Assembly: GCF_028622095.1 (NCBI RefSeq)
Contig: NZ_CP115165.1
Location: 124,001-188,000, forward strand
Source of the DNA: Deinococcus aquaticus
GTDB lineage: Bacteria > Deinococcota > Deinococci > Deinococcales > Deinococcaceae
Length of the DNA stretch: 64,000 nt
Direction of reading: 5' to 3'
In this document: in pieces, positions 52,904-63,049 of the stretch
Layout: every line of letters starts with the position of its first letter
Numbering within the stretch: position 1 is the stretch's first letter
Made by a program: the position numbers and the translations under genes
The notes under the pieces: generated by a model
What the model was told of the DNA's origin: nothing
What the model saw: only the letters and a program-made list of their open reading frames with translations
The model's database searches: none

Positions 52904-53824
52904 ATGACGGATTTTTCCTCCACCGGAGACCAGCAGACCCACTCGGGCTTCATTGCCATTATCGGCAAACCCAACGTGGGCAAAAGCACCCTGCTGAACA
53001 GCTTCCTGGGCACCAAGGTCGCCCCCACCAGCCCCCGCCCGCAGACCACCCGACGCGGCGTGCGCGGCATCCACACCAACGGTGACCGCCAGATCGTGTT
53101 CGTGGACACGCCCGGCCTCCACAAGGCCAAGGACGCCCTGGGCAAGTACATGAACCACGAAGTGCACAGCGCCCTGGCCGACGTGGACGCCGTCGTGTGG
53201 GTCGTGGACCTGCGCCACCCGCCCACCGACGAGGACCAGCTGGTCGCCCGCCAGATCCGCGAACTGCCCAAACCCCTGTTCATGGTCGGCAACAAGACCG
53301 ACGCCGCCAAGTACCCGGACGAAGCCATGAAACTGTACCGCGCACTCCTCGAGGGCCGCGAGCACGACACCAGCGAGACCATGCTGAGCGCGCAGAACAA
53401 CCCGGCCGCCGTGGCCACCCTGCGCGAGCAGCTGCTTGAGGTTCTGCCGGAAAACCCGTTCTTCTTCCCGCAGGGCGCCGCCAGCGACCAGACGCGCGAG
53501 CAGTGGGCGGCCGAGATCATCCGCGAGGAAGCCATGAAGAAGCTGCGCGACGAACTGCCGTACGCCGTCGCGACCCGCGTGAACTCCTGGACCGAGCGCC
53601 AGGACGGCCTGCAACGCATTGAGGGTGAGATCGTCGTCGAGAAGAACGCCCACAAGGGCATGGTCATCGGCGCGGGCGGCAAGCAACTGCGTGAGATCGG
53701 TCAGGCCGCCCGCAAGCAACTGGAAGTGTTCCTGAGCCGCAAGGTGTACCTGGGCCTGGAAGTCATCGTGATCAACAACTGGCGCGAGGACGAGGAAGCC
53801 CTGCGCGAACTCGGGTACGAGTAA
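52904..53824 (+). CDS. era: GTPase Era
   Basis: A 306-residue Era. G1 is GKPNVGKST (about 21-29), followed by [14 protein letters not shown]3 [13 protein letters not shown] and G4 GNKTD. The C-terminal KH domain has [20 protein letters not shown] and [10 protein letters not shown]. It binds 16S rRNA in 30S assembly. ATG 52895 is an equally possible start. Confidence 0.96.
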   Translation: MTDFSSTGDQQTHSGFIAIIGKPNVGKSTLLNSFLGTKVAPTSPRPQTTRRGVRGIHTNGDRQIVFVDTPGLHKAKDALGKYMNHEVHSALADVDAVVWVVDLRHPPTDEDQLVARQIRELPKPLFMVGNKTDAAKYPDEAMKLYRALLEGREHDTSETMLSAQNNPAAVATLREQLLEVLPENPFFFPQGAASDQTREQWAAEIIREEAMKKLRDELPYAVATRVNSWTERQDGLQRIEGEIVVEKNAHKGMVIGAGGKQLREIGQAARKQLEVFLSRKVYLGLEVIVINNWREDEEALRELGYE

Positions 53825-53903
53825 GGGTTTATATCGGCACAACCACCAGCCGGGGCGGAACGCAGATTGACGCGTTTCGCCCCGTCTCTGGCTACCCTGG
53901 CGG

Positions 53904-54368
<465 letters not shown>

Positions 54369-54902
54369 TTACCAGCCGTTCCGTTCGCGCAGGGCCGTGA
54401 TCTGGGCGGTGTGGTGCCGTCCGTGCCAGGCGTACATGGCGAGCAGGGTGTCCACGGTGTACGTGCGGCCCTGCGCAGGGTGCGTCCAGGGCCTGGCCCA
54501 GTCGGGGCCGGCGGGGTCCAGGGAGGCGAACAGCATGCCCAGGCGCGAGTGCAGCGCGTCGATCAGGTTCAGGCTGACGTCGGGGACCAGTTCGTGGTCC
54601 GGCAGGGTCGCCCAGCGGTCCTCCTCGTAGGGTTTGATGGTGGGGTTGTCCTCGGTCAGCGCGAGTTTCAGGCGGATGAAGGCGTTCATGTGGCTCTCGG
54701 CGACGTGATGCACGACCTGCCGGACGGTCCAGCCACCCTCACGGTACGGGGTGCCCAGTTGCCCGTCGCTCAGGCCCTGCACGGCCTCGAACAGGTCGGC
54801 GGGCAGGGCGAACAGGTGCCCGAGGGCCTCCACGCGCTCCACGGGCGTGAGGGTCTGCGGTTTGGGCATCAGCCCGAGCGGGTAGCGCAGGTCGCCGGTC
54901 AC
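54369..54902 (-). CDS. bstA: DinB/YfiT family protein, bacillithiol transferase BstA-like
   Basis: A 177-residue four-helix DinB-fold enzyme. DLRYPLGLMPKP opens it, and GGWTVRQVVHHVAESHMNAF and MYAWHGRHHTAQI carry the metal-binding His triad of the YfiT/BstA type. BstA attaches bacillithiol to electrophiles. The GTG start overlaps the mazG stop (GTGA). A much longer frame upstream is shadow. Confidence 0.88.
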   Translation of the reverse strand: MTGDLRYPLGLMPKPQTLTPVERVEALGHLFALPADLFEAVQGLSDGQLGTPYREGGWTVRQVVHHVAESHMNAFIRLKLALTEDNPTIKPYEEDRWATLPDHELVPDVSLNLIDALHSRLGMLFASLDPAGPDWARPWTHPAQGRTYTVDTLLAMYAWHGRHHTAQITALRERNGW

Positions 54903-55243
54903 GGGGTGGCCTCGGGCTCGCTGGCGTCCTTGAGGGTCCAGCGGGTCGCGTCGCGCTTCTCGATCTTGGCCATCATGCGTTCGAAGCCGCGTTCCAGGTT
55001 CAGGCCGCGTTCGTTCGCCATGCAGATGGTCACGAACAGCAGGTCCGCGAGTTCCATCTCGAGGTCGCCGGCATCCTCGCCGGGTTTGGGCGTCTTGCCG
55101 TTGGCGTGCGCGATGACGCGGGCGATCTCGCCGGTCTCCTCGGTCAGTCGGGCCAGCATCAGCAGCGGCGGAAAGTACCCCTCCCGGAACTGGCTGATGT
55201 AGGCGTCCACGCGGGCGCTGGCGTCCTCGAAGGTCAGGCTCAT
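54899..55243 (-). CDS. MazG-like nucleotide pyrophosphohydrolase
   Basis: A 114-residue all-alpha NTP pyrophosphohydrolase. RLTEETGEIARVI gives the ExxE metal motif and GDLEMELADLLFVTICMAN gives the second, ExxxD. It is probably a house-cleaning enzyme for damaged dNTPs, consistent with the Nudix gene two genes on. ATG 55243 is seven bases after TATGCT; an ATG at 55255 lies inside the hexamer. Confidence 0.9.
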   Translation of the reverse strand: MSLTFEDASARVDAYISQFREGYFPPLLMLARLTEETGEIARVIAHANGKTPKPGEDAGDLEMELADLLFVTICMANERGLNLERGFERMMAKIEKRDATRWTLKDASEPEATP

Positions 55244-55329
55244 GCGGGTCAGCATAGCGGGAATGGCTCAGCGGGCCCTGCATGAACTGGCCGACGCGCG
55301 GGCCACCCCGCAGGGCGCACCATGCGGGT

Positions 55330-56247
55330 ATGAACGCGCCGCATCCTCTGCACCACCCGCTCCACAGTGCCGGGCCGCCCGTGTGGGACGTGACCCGCGC
55401 CGGGGGGTTGGGGGTGCTCCCGGCCGATCCGGGCGCGCTGGAGGCGTTCCTGCCGGACCTGCGCTCGGCGCTGGCGGGCGTGCTGGTCGCGGCCGGGGGC
55501 GCGGATCTGGTATTCGTGGGCCGTTCGCCCGAGCCACTGCGCGCGTATCTGGGCGGCCTGCTGTGGGGCGTGGGCGTGCCGTGGCGGGTGTCGGGCCTGA
55601 ACGTGTCGCTGCTGAACGCCACCCTGAACGCCGGGCAGGCGCGGACGCTGCGGCCCCTGCTAGCTGGGGCGGGCCTGCACCCGCGTGAACTGGTGAGCTC
55701 GGGCCGCCGGGCCGCGCTGGTGGACGTGGTCGCGTCGGGCGGGACGTTTGCCGAGCTGCACCGGGCACTGCGCGGGTGGGCAGAGCAGGACGGTCTGGGT
55801 GGGCGCTGCGTGACCCGGCGGGTGCGGCTGGTGGGGCTGCTGCGCGGCGGGTACGCGCGGCCCGCCGCACACCGCTGGAACGCGCTGCCGGAGTTGCGGG
55901 GCGTGCAGGCCCGCAGCGTCCTGACCGGCGCGGCCCTGTGGTCCTGGCTGGCCGAGGAGGGTGAGAAGGTCGCGCCGCGCTTTCCGGCCGACGCCTGGGC
56001 CGCGCCCCCCGCCGGTCTGCCCACCCGCGAGCCGGAGCGACTGGCGGCGCTGGCGCAGGCCCGCACGCTGTTCCTGCTGGGGCAGCGGCGCGGCGAGCGG
56101 GAGGCCATGACGGCCGCCCTGAATGCCGCCGGAGGTCAGCGGGTGGCGGCCGTACGCGCCCTGTGCGGCGCGTGGCGCGGCGCGGCCCAGCCTGCCGGGC
56201 GGGCAGCGACAGGACGCCTGCCCACAGCCCGCCGCACGCTGGGGTAG
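55330..56247 (+). CDS. Uncharacterised protein with phosphoribosyltransferase-like motif
   Basis: A 305-residue soluble protein. ALVDVVASGGTFAELHRAL (about 128-146) resembles the PRPP-binding loop of type I phosphoribosyltransferases (hydrophobic-Asp-Asp/Val-xx-S/T-G-G-T). DLVFVGRSPEPLRAYLGGLL (about 60-80) is a second conserved-looking block. The rest is not recognised. TRSP/PRTase-like proteins of stress operons have comparable blocks, but the match is by eye only. Confidence 0.65.
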   Translation: MNAPHPLHHPLHSAGPPVWDVTRAGGLGVLPADPGALEAFLPDLRSALAGVLVAAGGADLVFVGRSPEPLRAYLGGLLWGVGVPWRVSGLNVSLLNATLNAGQARTLRPLLAGAGLHPRELVSSGRRAALVDVVASGGTFAELHRALRGWAEQDGLGGRCVTRRVRLVGLLRGGYARPAAHRWNALPELRGVQARSVLTGAALWSWLAEEGEKVAPRFPADAWAAPPAGLPTREPERLAALAQARTLFLLGQRRGEREAMTAALNAAGGQRVAAVRALCGAWRGAAQPAGRAATGRLPTARRTLG

Positions 56248-56330
56248 CCGCGCACCGGGGGACACGAGAGGGGGGGAACCCTGTCTGGATTCCCCCCCTC
56301 TACCTGCCAGCTCTGCCTCCCAGCCGGGCT

Positions 56331-56822
56331 TCAGCGGATGTACAGGTAGGTTTCCTGCACGTCGCGGTCAGCGGCGGCGTAGGGTTGCAGGTAGGCGCTG
56401 CTGCTGGCGTTCCAGCGGCCCTCGTCGTACGTGCCGCGCAGCACGAGGTCCGTGGTGGGGCGCACGCGGGTGAAGATGGCGCGCACGCGTTGCAAGCCGC
56501 GCGGTTCGGCCACGTTGAACGTCACGCCGTCCTGCGCGCGCGGGAAGGTCGTGGTGCCGGCGGGCACGTAGATGTTCCGGACCAGGGTGCTGGTGTACCC
56601 GTTGCTTTGCAGCGCAATCAGGGTGACGTACCCGGCCGCGCGGGTGGTGACGCTGATCCGCAGCGGCTCGCCCAGAGCGTAGGTGCTGCCCTCGCCCCGG
56701 TCAGGGCGCAGGCTGGCGATCAGGTTGCTGCCCGATCCCTGAAGGCCCAGGTTGGGGCGGACGGTGACGGTGCAGGCGCTGAGGCCAAGGGCCAGCGTGC
56801 CGAGCAGAAGTGCAGTGCGCAT
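56331..56822 (-). CDS. DUF4384 lipoprotein
   Basis: A 163-residue lipoprotein: signal LGTLALGLSACT, then a DUF4384-like beta domain with YALGEPLRISVTTRAAGYVT, LVRNIYVPAGTTTFP and FNVAEPRGLQRVRAIFT. The function is unknown; the domain is common in Deinococcus surface proteins. TATGCT six bases before the ATG. Confidence 0.85.
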   Translation of the reverse strand: MRTALLLGTLALGLSACTVTVRPNLGLQGSGSNLIASLRPDRGEGSTYALGEPLRISVTTRAAGYVTLIALQSNGYTSTLVRNIYVPAGTTTFPRAQDGVTFNVAEPRGLQRVRAIFTRVRPTTDLVLRGTYDEGRWNASSSAYLQPYAAADRDVQETYLYIR

Positions 56823-56945
56823 ACGGTCAGCATACCGGGCGAGCCTGACGGAAACCTGAGCGTCCCTCCGGTGGGGGTGCTGGCGGGCGGCAGGGATGGT
56901 CAGCGGGCGCGCGGTCAGGCCGGGCGGACGGGCGTAGCATGAGGC

Positions 56946-58886
56946 ATGAATTCTGCCGCCGCCGCCCCCGTCAAAGCTGCTGCCGCTGTGCGGCGGACCC
57001 TCCGGCCGCGCGTGGCCGTGACGGGCCTGCTGGTGTGGGCGCTGTGCGGCGGCATGAACACCCCTGGCCTGGGCATGCAGGCGTCGGCGGCAGCGGCCAG
57101 CGCGCCCATTCAGACGGCGCCGAAGCCCACGCCCAGTCTGTCCGAGGGACCGTACTCCAGTAATCGCTTTTTCAGTGATCTGCAGGCGAGGCGGGTGTCG
57201 CGGGTGGTGCTGTCCAGCGCCGGTCAGGCCAACGTGACGTTCGTGGACGGCAGCCGCCCGCGCTCGCTGGTCGTGCCGGCGGACGGTGCGACCCTGGCCC
57301 GTATCCGCGCGGCGAACGTACCATTGCAGGTGACGCAGGCTGGGTCGTCGTTCGCGTGGGTGGGGCAGGTGCTGCCGCTGATCCTGACGGCCCTGATCCT
57401 GGTGGTTCTGTGGCGCAGCATGCGCGGTAACGGCGGCGCGGGCGCGGCGGGGAATTTCGGGAAGTCGAAGGCGGCCGTGATCAGCGAGGGTCAGATCAAA
57501 CTCAACTTCACCGACGTCGCCGGCTGCGACGAGGCCAAACAGGACCTTCAGGAAGTCGTCGATTTCCTCCGCCACCCTGAGAAGTACCACCAGCTCGGCG
57601 CCCGCATCCCCCACGGCGTGTTGCTGGTTGGCCCTCCAGGCAGCGGCAAGACGTTGCTGGCCAAGGCTGTCGCCGGTGAGGCCCGCGTCCCGTACTTCAG
57701 CATCAGCGGCAGCGACTTCGTCGAGATGTTCGTCGGTGTCGGCGCCGCCCGCGTCCGCGACCTGTTCGAGCAGGCCCGCAAGGCCGCCCCCTGCATCGTC
57801 TTCATCGACGAGATCGACGCCGTGGGCCGTAAACGCGGCATGAACATGCAGGGCGGCAACGACGAACGCGAACAGACCCTCAACCAGCTGCTCGTCGAGA
57901 TGGACGGCTTTTCCAGCGGGCAGGAGGTCATCATCCTGGCCGCCACGAACCGCCCGGACGTGCTGGACGCAGCGCTGCTGCGTCCGGGACGCTTCGACCG
58001 GCAGGTGGTGGTGGACGCGCCGGACGTGCGGGGCCGCGAGCAGATCCTGCGCATTCATGCGCGTAAGAAGCCCCTGGACGCCAGCGTGGACCTGGGCGTG
58101 GTGGCACGTCGGACGGCGGGGATGGTGGGGGCGGACCTGGAGAACCTGCTGAACGAGGCGGCGTTGCAGGCGGCGCGGTCGGGTCGGACGCGAATCGTGG
58201 GGCGGGACGTGGATGAGGCGCGGGACCGGGTGCTGATGGGCCCGGAGCGGCGCAGTCTGGTGGTGCGGGAGGCGGACCGGAAGGTCACGGCGTACCACGA
58301 GGTCGGCCACGCCCTCGCCGCCCAGCTGCTGCCGCACGCGAACCGCGTGGCGAAACTGACGGTCGTGCCCAGGGGCCGCGCCGCCGGGTTCATGATGCCG
58401 GACGCCGATGACCGCCTGCACGTCACCCGCCCCGCGCTGGAAGACATGATCGCCGTGGCCCTGGCCGGCCGCGCCGCCGAGGAAGTCATCTTCGGTGAGG
58501 TCACGACTGGCGCGCAGAACGACTTCCAGCAGGCGACCGGCATCGCGCGGCGCATGGTGACCGAGTGGGGCATGGGCGAAACCATCGGCAAGGTCGCCCT
58601 GGCCAGCAGTGAGGGCGGGTTCCTGGGCGGCGGCGCACAGATGACGCCCATCAGCGAGGCCACGGCTGCGCAGGTGGACGCCGAGGTCCGCACCCTGATG
58701 GACGCCGCGTACGCCCGCGCGGTCGCCCTAGTCGGCGAGCACCTGGGGCGCGTACACGAGATCGTGACCGTCCTGATGATCCGCGAAACCCTCAGCGGCG
58801 AGGAATTCAGCGCCCTGCTCGGCGGTCAGGAACTCGAGCCCCTGCCGCCCGTCGCGCCGCCCAGCCCGGCCAGCCTGCCCGGCTGA
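56946..58886 (+). CDS. ftsH: ATP-dependent zinc metalloprotease FtsH
   Basis: A 646-residue membrane AAA+ protease. Two membrane segments (about 22-45 and 139-158) flank a periplasmic domain with unusually Ala-rich start. The AAA domain has Walker A GPPGSGKT (about 229-236), Walker [12 protein letters not shown] and the second region of homology [19 protein letters not shown]. The zinc site is HEVGH (about 452-456), a permitted variant of HEAGH. Third-position base choice changes abruptly in blocks (see findings). TAGCAT five bases before the ATG. Confidence 0.94.
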   Translation: MNSAAAAPVKAAAAVRRTLRPRVAVTGLLVWALCGGMNTPGLGMQASAAAASAPIQTAPKPTPSLSEGPYSSNRFFSDLQARRVSRVVLSSAGQANVTFVDGSRPRSLVVPADGATLARIRAANVPLQVTQAGSSFAWVGQVLPLILTALILVVLWRSMRGNGGAGAAGNFGKSKAAVISEGQIKLNFTDVAGCDEAKQDLQEVVDFLRHPEKYHQLGARIPHGVLLVGPPGSGKTLLAKAVAGEARVPYFSISGSDFVEMFVGVGAARVRDLFEQARKAAPCIVFIDEIDAVGRKRGMNMQGGNDEREQTLNQLLVEMDGFSSGQEVIILAATNRPDVLDAALLRPGRFDRQVVVDAPDVRGREQILRIHARKKPLDASVDLGVVARRTAGMVGADLENLLNEAALQAARSGRTRIVGRDVDEARDRVLMGPERRSLVVREADRKVTAYHEVGHALAAQLLPHANRVAKLTVVPRGRAAGFMMPDADDRLHVTRPALEDMIAVALAGRAAEEVIFGEVTTGAQNDFQQATGIARRMVTEWGMGETIGKVALASSEGGFLGGGAQMTPISEATAAQVDAEVRTLMDAAYARAVALVGEHLGRVHEIVTVLMIRETLSGEEFSALLGGQELEPLPPVAPPSPASLPG

Positions 58887-58918
58887 AGCCGCACAGACAG
58901 ACGGCAGGCACAGGGCGG

Positions 58919-58943
58919 CGGCCCCGCCCTTCGGGGCGGGGCG
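58919..58943 (+). terminator. Terminator after ftsH
   Basis: GGCCCCGCC, loop CTTC, GGGGCGGGGC: a compact hairpin 33 bases after the stop codon. Confidence 0.75.
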
Positions 58944-58992
58944 TCTGCCCTGAACGACAGGCACCGGGCCTGTGACGCGGGCGCCCACCTGT

Positions 58993-59025
58993 CCGGGTTG
59001 CCAACGCCACGCCCGGAGTCCGTAT
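58993..59025. repeat. Repeat copy abutting the MscS stop codon
   Basis: CCGGGTTGCCAACGCCACGC matches the middle of the 38 kb copy nearly exactly; the end CCCGGAGTCCGTA is followed directly by TCA, the TGA stop codon of the minus-strand mscS gene. Confidence 0.75.
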
Positions 59026-60218
59026 CAGATCTCTTCTTCCTCGGGGTCGCGGCTCAGGCTGGGTTCCACGGGGGGTGTGCGGCGGTTCTGGGTGCTGGTG
59101 TCCTGCGCGGGGGACGGGGCGGGCACGTCGTCGCGGGTCAGGCGGATCTCGATGGGGTTGGAGCCGAAATTCACGCTGCGCTGAGGGAAGGGAATCTCGA
59201 TGCCGGCCTCGTCCATGGCGATCTTGATGCGGCGGTTGAACTCGCGGCCCAGCGCCCACTGGCTCTTGGGCTGCACCTTGTACAGGGCGCGCAGCGTCAC
59301 GCCGTCCGGGGCGAGCTGCACCACGCCCTGCATCTCGGGTTCTTCCAGGAAGAAGTGCCGCCAGTCGGGCGACTCGTACAGTTCGGTGCTGACGGCCTGC
59401 AGGACCTTCAGGGCCTCGTCCACGTTGGCGTTGTACGTGACGTCCACGGCGGCGACCACGCGGGACCAGTCCTTGCTGCTGACGCTGACCGTCTGAATCT
59501 GGCCGTTCGGGACGATGTGCATGGTGCCGTCCAGTGCGCGCAGGGCGGTCACGCGCAGGTTCAGCCGTTCCACACCGCCCGAGAGTTGCCCGGTATTGAT
59601 GGTGATCACGTCGCCCACTCCGTACTGGTCCTCCAGCAGGATGAAAAAGCCGTTGAAGACGTCCTTGATCAGGCTCTGCGCGCCGAAACCCACGGCGAGG
59701 CCCAGCACGGACACCCCGGCCAGGAGGCTGGTGGCGTTCAGGCCGATGGCCTGCAGCGCGGCAATGGCGCTGATGATGACCACCACGACCCGCAGCGTAC
59801 TTTCCACTACGCCCTTGAGGGTCTGCACGCGCACGCTGCGGCGGTTGAATTCCTGTTCCGCGACAATGCGGGCCGCCAGGGTGCTGATCAGGTTCCAGGC
59901 GATCAGAGCCATGGCGATCACCACGACCAGTTGTCCGGCGCTGTGCCGGAATCCCTGCGTGATGTCGCGGCCCAGCTCGAACAGCACGGGCACGCTGGGC
60001 AGGTACGTGACGAAGGTGGCGACCGCCAGCCACGACACGCTGACGACCAGCAACCACACCCACTTGAGGACGCCGGGAAGGCCGCGGTGAATGTGGGGGC
60101 TCAGGGTCCTGATCAGCAGCCGTCCGAAACGGTAGATGGCGTAGGCGAACATGGCCGTCAGGGCCAGCCCGATCCACACCTGCGGTTTGACGATCTGAAC
60201 ACTCAATTCGGCCAACAT
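59025..60218 (-). CDS. MscS family mechanosensitive channel
   Basis: A 397-residue channel with about five membrane segments. The pore helix and beta domain are clear: SLLAGVSVLGLAVGFGAQSLIKDVFNGFFILLEDQ (positions about 175-210) and GMHIVPNG-like TMHIVPNGQI. An acidic C-terminal tail (PEEEEI) extends into the cytoplasm. It releases solutes on osmotic downshift. ATG 60218 is preferred for the purine-rich AAGGTGGGGGG before it; GTG 60227 is an alternative. Confidence 0.92.
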   Translation of the reverse strand: MLAELSVQIVKPQVWIGLALTAMFAYAIYRFGRLLIRTLSPHIHRGLPGVLKWVWLLVVSVSWLAVATFVTYLPSVPVLFELGRDITQGFRHSAGQLVVVIAMALIAWNLISTLAARIVAEQEFNRRSVRVQTLKGVVESTLRVVVVIISAIAALQAIGLNATSLLAGVSVLGLAVGFGAQSLIKDVFNGFFILLEDQYGVGDVITINTGQLSGGVERLNLRVTALRALDGTMHIVPNGQIQTVSVSSKDWSRVVAAVDVTYNANVDEALKVLQAVSTELYESPDWRHFFLEEPEMQGVVQLAPDGVTLRALYKVQPKSQWALGREFNRRIKIAMDEAGIEIPFPQRSVNFGSNPIEIRLTRDDVPAPSPAQDTSTQNRRTPPVEPSLSRDPEEEEI

Positions 60219-60264
60219 GCCCCCCACCTTCTCATGAGAAGATGAGGGATGTGAAGGAAAACGG

Positions 60265-61296
60265 TCAGCTCAGACTTGACTGTTCCTGAAAGGCGGCTTC
60301 CAGGCGGGGCACCAAGTTGGCGTCGTGGGCGCGGGCGGCGCGTAGCAGGGCGTTCTTGACGGCGCGGGCGTCGGCGCTGCCGTGCCCGATGAACGCCAGA
60401 CCCCTCACGCCGATCAGCAGGCTGGCGCCGTACGTGCTGGGGTCCATACGGTCGGCCAGTCCGCGCAGCGAGCCGCGTACCAGCAGGCCCCCGATCTTGC
60501 TTTTCAGGGTGCTGCCCAGGGCTTCCTTGACCCAGCCGAACAGCACTTTTGCCTCACCCTCGGCGAGTTTCAGGACGACGTTCCCGGTGAACCCGTCGGT
60601 CAGGACGATATCGGTGGTGCCCATGAACACGTCGCGGCCCTCAATGTTCCCGTGGAAGTTCACGCCGCGCCCGTGCAGTTCCCGCAGCAGCCCGTGCGCT
60701 TCAAGGACCAGGGCATTGCCCTTATGGTCCTCCTCGCCGATGGACAGCAGGCCCACGGTGGGGTTCTCGCGGTCCTCGACGACCCGCAGGTACACGCTGG
60801 CCAGCCGCGCCCACTGCGCGAGGTAACTGGCTTTCACGTCGGCGTTGGCCCCCACGTCCAGCATGGTCGTGAACCCGCCGCGCGCGGGCAGGTGCGCCAG
60901 GATGGCGGGGCGTTCCACGCCGGTAATGCGGCCCAGGGTCAGCAGCGCGGACGCCATGGTCGCGCCGCTGTGGCCCATGCTGACGGCCGCCGACGCGCGG
61001 CCTTCCTTGACGAGGCGGGTGGCGACGTTGATGCTGGCCTGCGTGCGGCGGCGCACGTCGCTGGCGTGCTCGTCCATGCCGATCACGTCGGTCGCCTCGA
61101 CCACCTCGATGGGCAGCGCGGCGCTCCCGGCGTGCTTCCCGAGTTCCGCGTGCAGTTTCACGCGGTCTCCGACCAGCAGCACACTGACGCCCGCGCGGGC
61201 GGCCAGGACGGCTCCCTCGACGTTCGGCGGGGCGCCGTGATCGCCGCCCATCGCGTCAAGCGCGACCGGCAGGATTTTCGGGGCTTCAGCGGTCAT
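60265..61296 (-). CDS. plsX: Phosphate acyltransferase PlsX
   Basis: A 343-residue PlsX: VALDAMGGDHGAPPNVEGA at the start, AAVSMGHSGATMASALLTLG, MLDVGANADVKASYL and TDGFTGNVVLKLAEG. It makes acyl-phosphate from acyl-ACP, the first step of phospholipid synthesis with PlsY. The start overlaps the end of the NYN gene by 11 bases, so the two are cotranscribed. No fab gene follows. Confidence 0.95.
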   Translation of the reverse strand: MTAEAPKILPVALDAMGGDHGAPPNVEGAVLAARAGVSVLLVGDRVKLHAELGKHAGSAALPIEVVEATDVIGMDEHASDVRRRTQASINVATRLVKEGRASAAVSMGHSGATMASALLTLGRITGVERPAILAHLPARGGFTTMLDVGANADVKASYLAQWARLASVYLRVVEDRENPTVGLLSIGEEDHKGNALVLEAHGLLRELHGRGVNFHGNIEGRDVFMGTTDIVLTDGFTGNVVLKLAEGEAKVLFGWVKEALGSTLKSKIGGLLVRGSLRGLADRMDPSTYGASLLIGVRGLAFIGHGSADARAVKNALLRAARAHDANLVPRLEAAFQEQSSLS

Positions 61297-61876
61297 CGGA
61301 TTCCTGCAACGCCGCCGAGGTGTAGAACGGGCGGTGCTCGCTACCGCCGTTGCCGCGCGACTCGCTGGGCAGGCGGTAACCGGGGCGCTCGACGTGCTCG
61401 CGGATATCCTTGAAATCCACGTACTCGTCGGCGGCGTTACGCAGTTCGTAACTGGTCATCTCGGCGATGCAGGCCACGACCACGCGCTTGCCCCGGGCGC
61501 GCAGCACCTCGACCGGACGCTCGAAGTCGCCGTCACCGGTCAGCAGGACGGCCGTGTCGAAACGGTCGCTGGTGGACAGCAGGTCCGTGACGATCTCGAT
61601 ATCCAGGCTGGCGCGGCGGTGCGTCTCGCCGCCCTCGTCGGTCGCCTCGCGCAGCGGGCGGGTGCGGACCGTGTACCCCATGTACGTCAGGGCGTCCGTG
61701 AAGCGCTTCTGCTTGTCGTCAATGGGCGTGGGGACCGCCGTGTAGTAAAAGGCGTTGTACAGTGCGCCGCCCGCCGAGAAGTGCTCCAGGATCTTACGAT
61801 GATCGAAGTTCCAGCCGAGTCGTTTGGCCGCTGCGTACACGTTCGCGCCGTCAATAAAAAGTGCAATACGTTCCAT
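61286..61876 (-). CDS. NYN domain (LabA/DUF88-like) protein
   Basis: A 196-residue PIN-like NYN protein: ALFIDGANVYAAAKRLG at the start, RASLDIEIVTDLL and VLLTGDGDFERPVEVLRARG, providing the acidic catalytic residues, and a tail rich in Gly/Ser/Arg. Related proteins are putative ribonucleases. GGAGAG eight bases before ATG 61876 fixes the start. Confidence 0.9.
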   Translation of the reverse strand: MERIALFIDGANVYAAAKRLGWNFDHRKILEHFSAGGALYNAFYYTAVPTPIDDKQKRFTDALTYMGYTVRTRPLREATDEGGETHRRASLDIEIVTDLLSTSDRFDTAVLLTGDGDFERPVEVLRARGKRVVVACIAEMTSYELRNAADEYVDFKDIREHVERPGYRLPSESRGNGGSEHRPFYTSAALQESDDR

Positions 61877-62029
61877 CTGATGTCTCTCCTGTGCGCCCTG
61901 CCCGCTGCGGGGCCCGGGCCGCGGAGCGCCGCCCCGGATGGGGGAACGCCCGCCCCGCAGAATACCCGACCCCCGGCGCGCCACCCACCCCCACCTACCC
62001 CCAGACTTCATTCACGGCCCGGCAGCCAT

Positions 62030-62440
<411 letters not shown>

Positions 62441-62585
62441 GCCCCCACGCTACCGCCCCACGCGGTGGACCGGGCCAGAGGACCTGCCGGATTGAGATGC
62501 CCGTCACGACGGTTAAACAAGCGGTGAGCGTCTCCCCCATCCGCCGCCCATCCCAGGCATGCCCCCCCGGCGTATAGTGACGGAC

Positions 62586-62939
62586 ATGAAGCCTGTGGAA
62601 CTCACGGACAGCAATTTTAACGACGAAATCGCCAGCGGCCTGACCCTGGTGGACTTCTGGGCCCCCTGGTGCGGACCCTGCCGGATCATCGCGCCGGTCA
62701 TCGAGGAACTCGCCGGGCAGTACGAGGGCCGCGTGAAGATCGGTAAGGTCAACGTCGACGAGAACCCCGTCACGCAGGGCCAGTACCGCGTGATGAGCAT
62801 CCCCACCCTGATCCTGTTCAAGGACGGCCAGCCCCTCGAGGGCGTCGTGGGCGCCCAGCCCAAACGCGCCTTCGAGACGCTGCTGGACAAGCACAGCGCC
62901 CCGGCCGACAAGATCGACGCTGCCCAGCCCAGCGCCTGA
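62586..62939 (+). CDS. trxA: Thioredoxin
   Basis: A 117-residue thioredoxin with active site WCGPC in VDFWAPWCGPCRIIAPV (about 22-38), then VDENPVTQGQYRVMSIPTLI with the cis-Pro. It is a general disulfide reductant, reduced by TrxB (12404-13390). TATAGT seven bases before the ATG gives a leaderless start. Confidence 0.96.
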   Translation: MKPVELTDSNFNDEIASGLTLVDFWAPWCGPCRIIAPVIEELAGQYEGRVKIGKVNVDENPVTQGQYRVMSIPTLILFKDGQPLEGVVGAQPKRAFETLLDKHSAPADKIDAAQPSA

Positions 62940-62983
62940 ACACCACCCGCCCACACTGAACCCTCAGTGCAACATTCAGTAAG

Positions 62984-63025
62984 AAGGGCCGCCCCGGTCA
63001 ACCCGGCAGGCGGCCCTTTCTGTTC
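62984..63025. terminator. Bidirectional terminator after trxA
   Basis: AAGGGCCGCC pairs with GGCGGCCCTT, followed by TCTGTTCT. Confidence 0.85.
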
Positions 63026-63049
63026 TGTCGGCGCTGTTGGATCAAGCCC

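Noticed and set aside
54903..56108. Minus-strand extension upstream of bstA
   Set aside because: Arg/Ser/Pro-rich shadow of the mazG and 55330 genes; bstA starts at the GTGA overlap.
56823..58421. Minus-strand extension upstream of the DUF4384 lipoprotein
   Set aside because: Shadow of ftsH; the lipoprotein signal peptide begins at ATG 56822.
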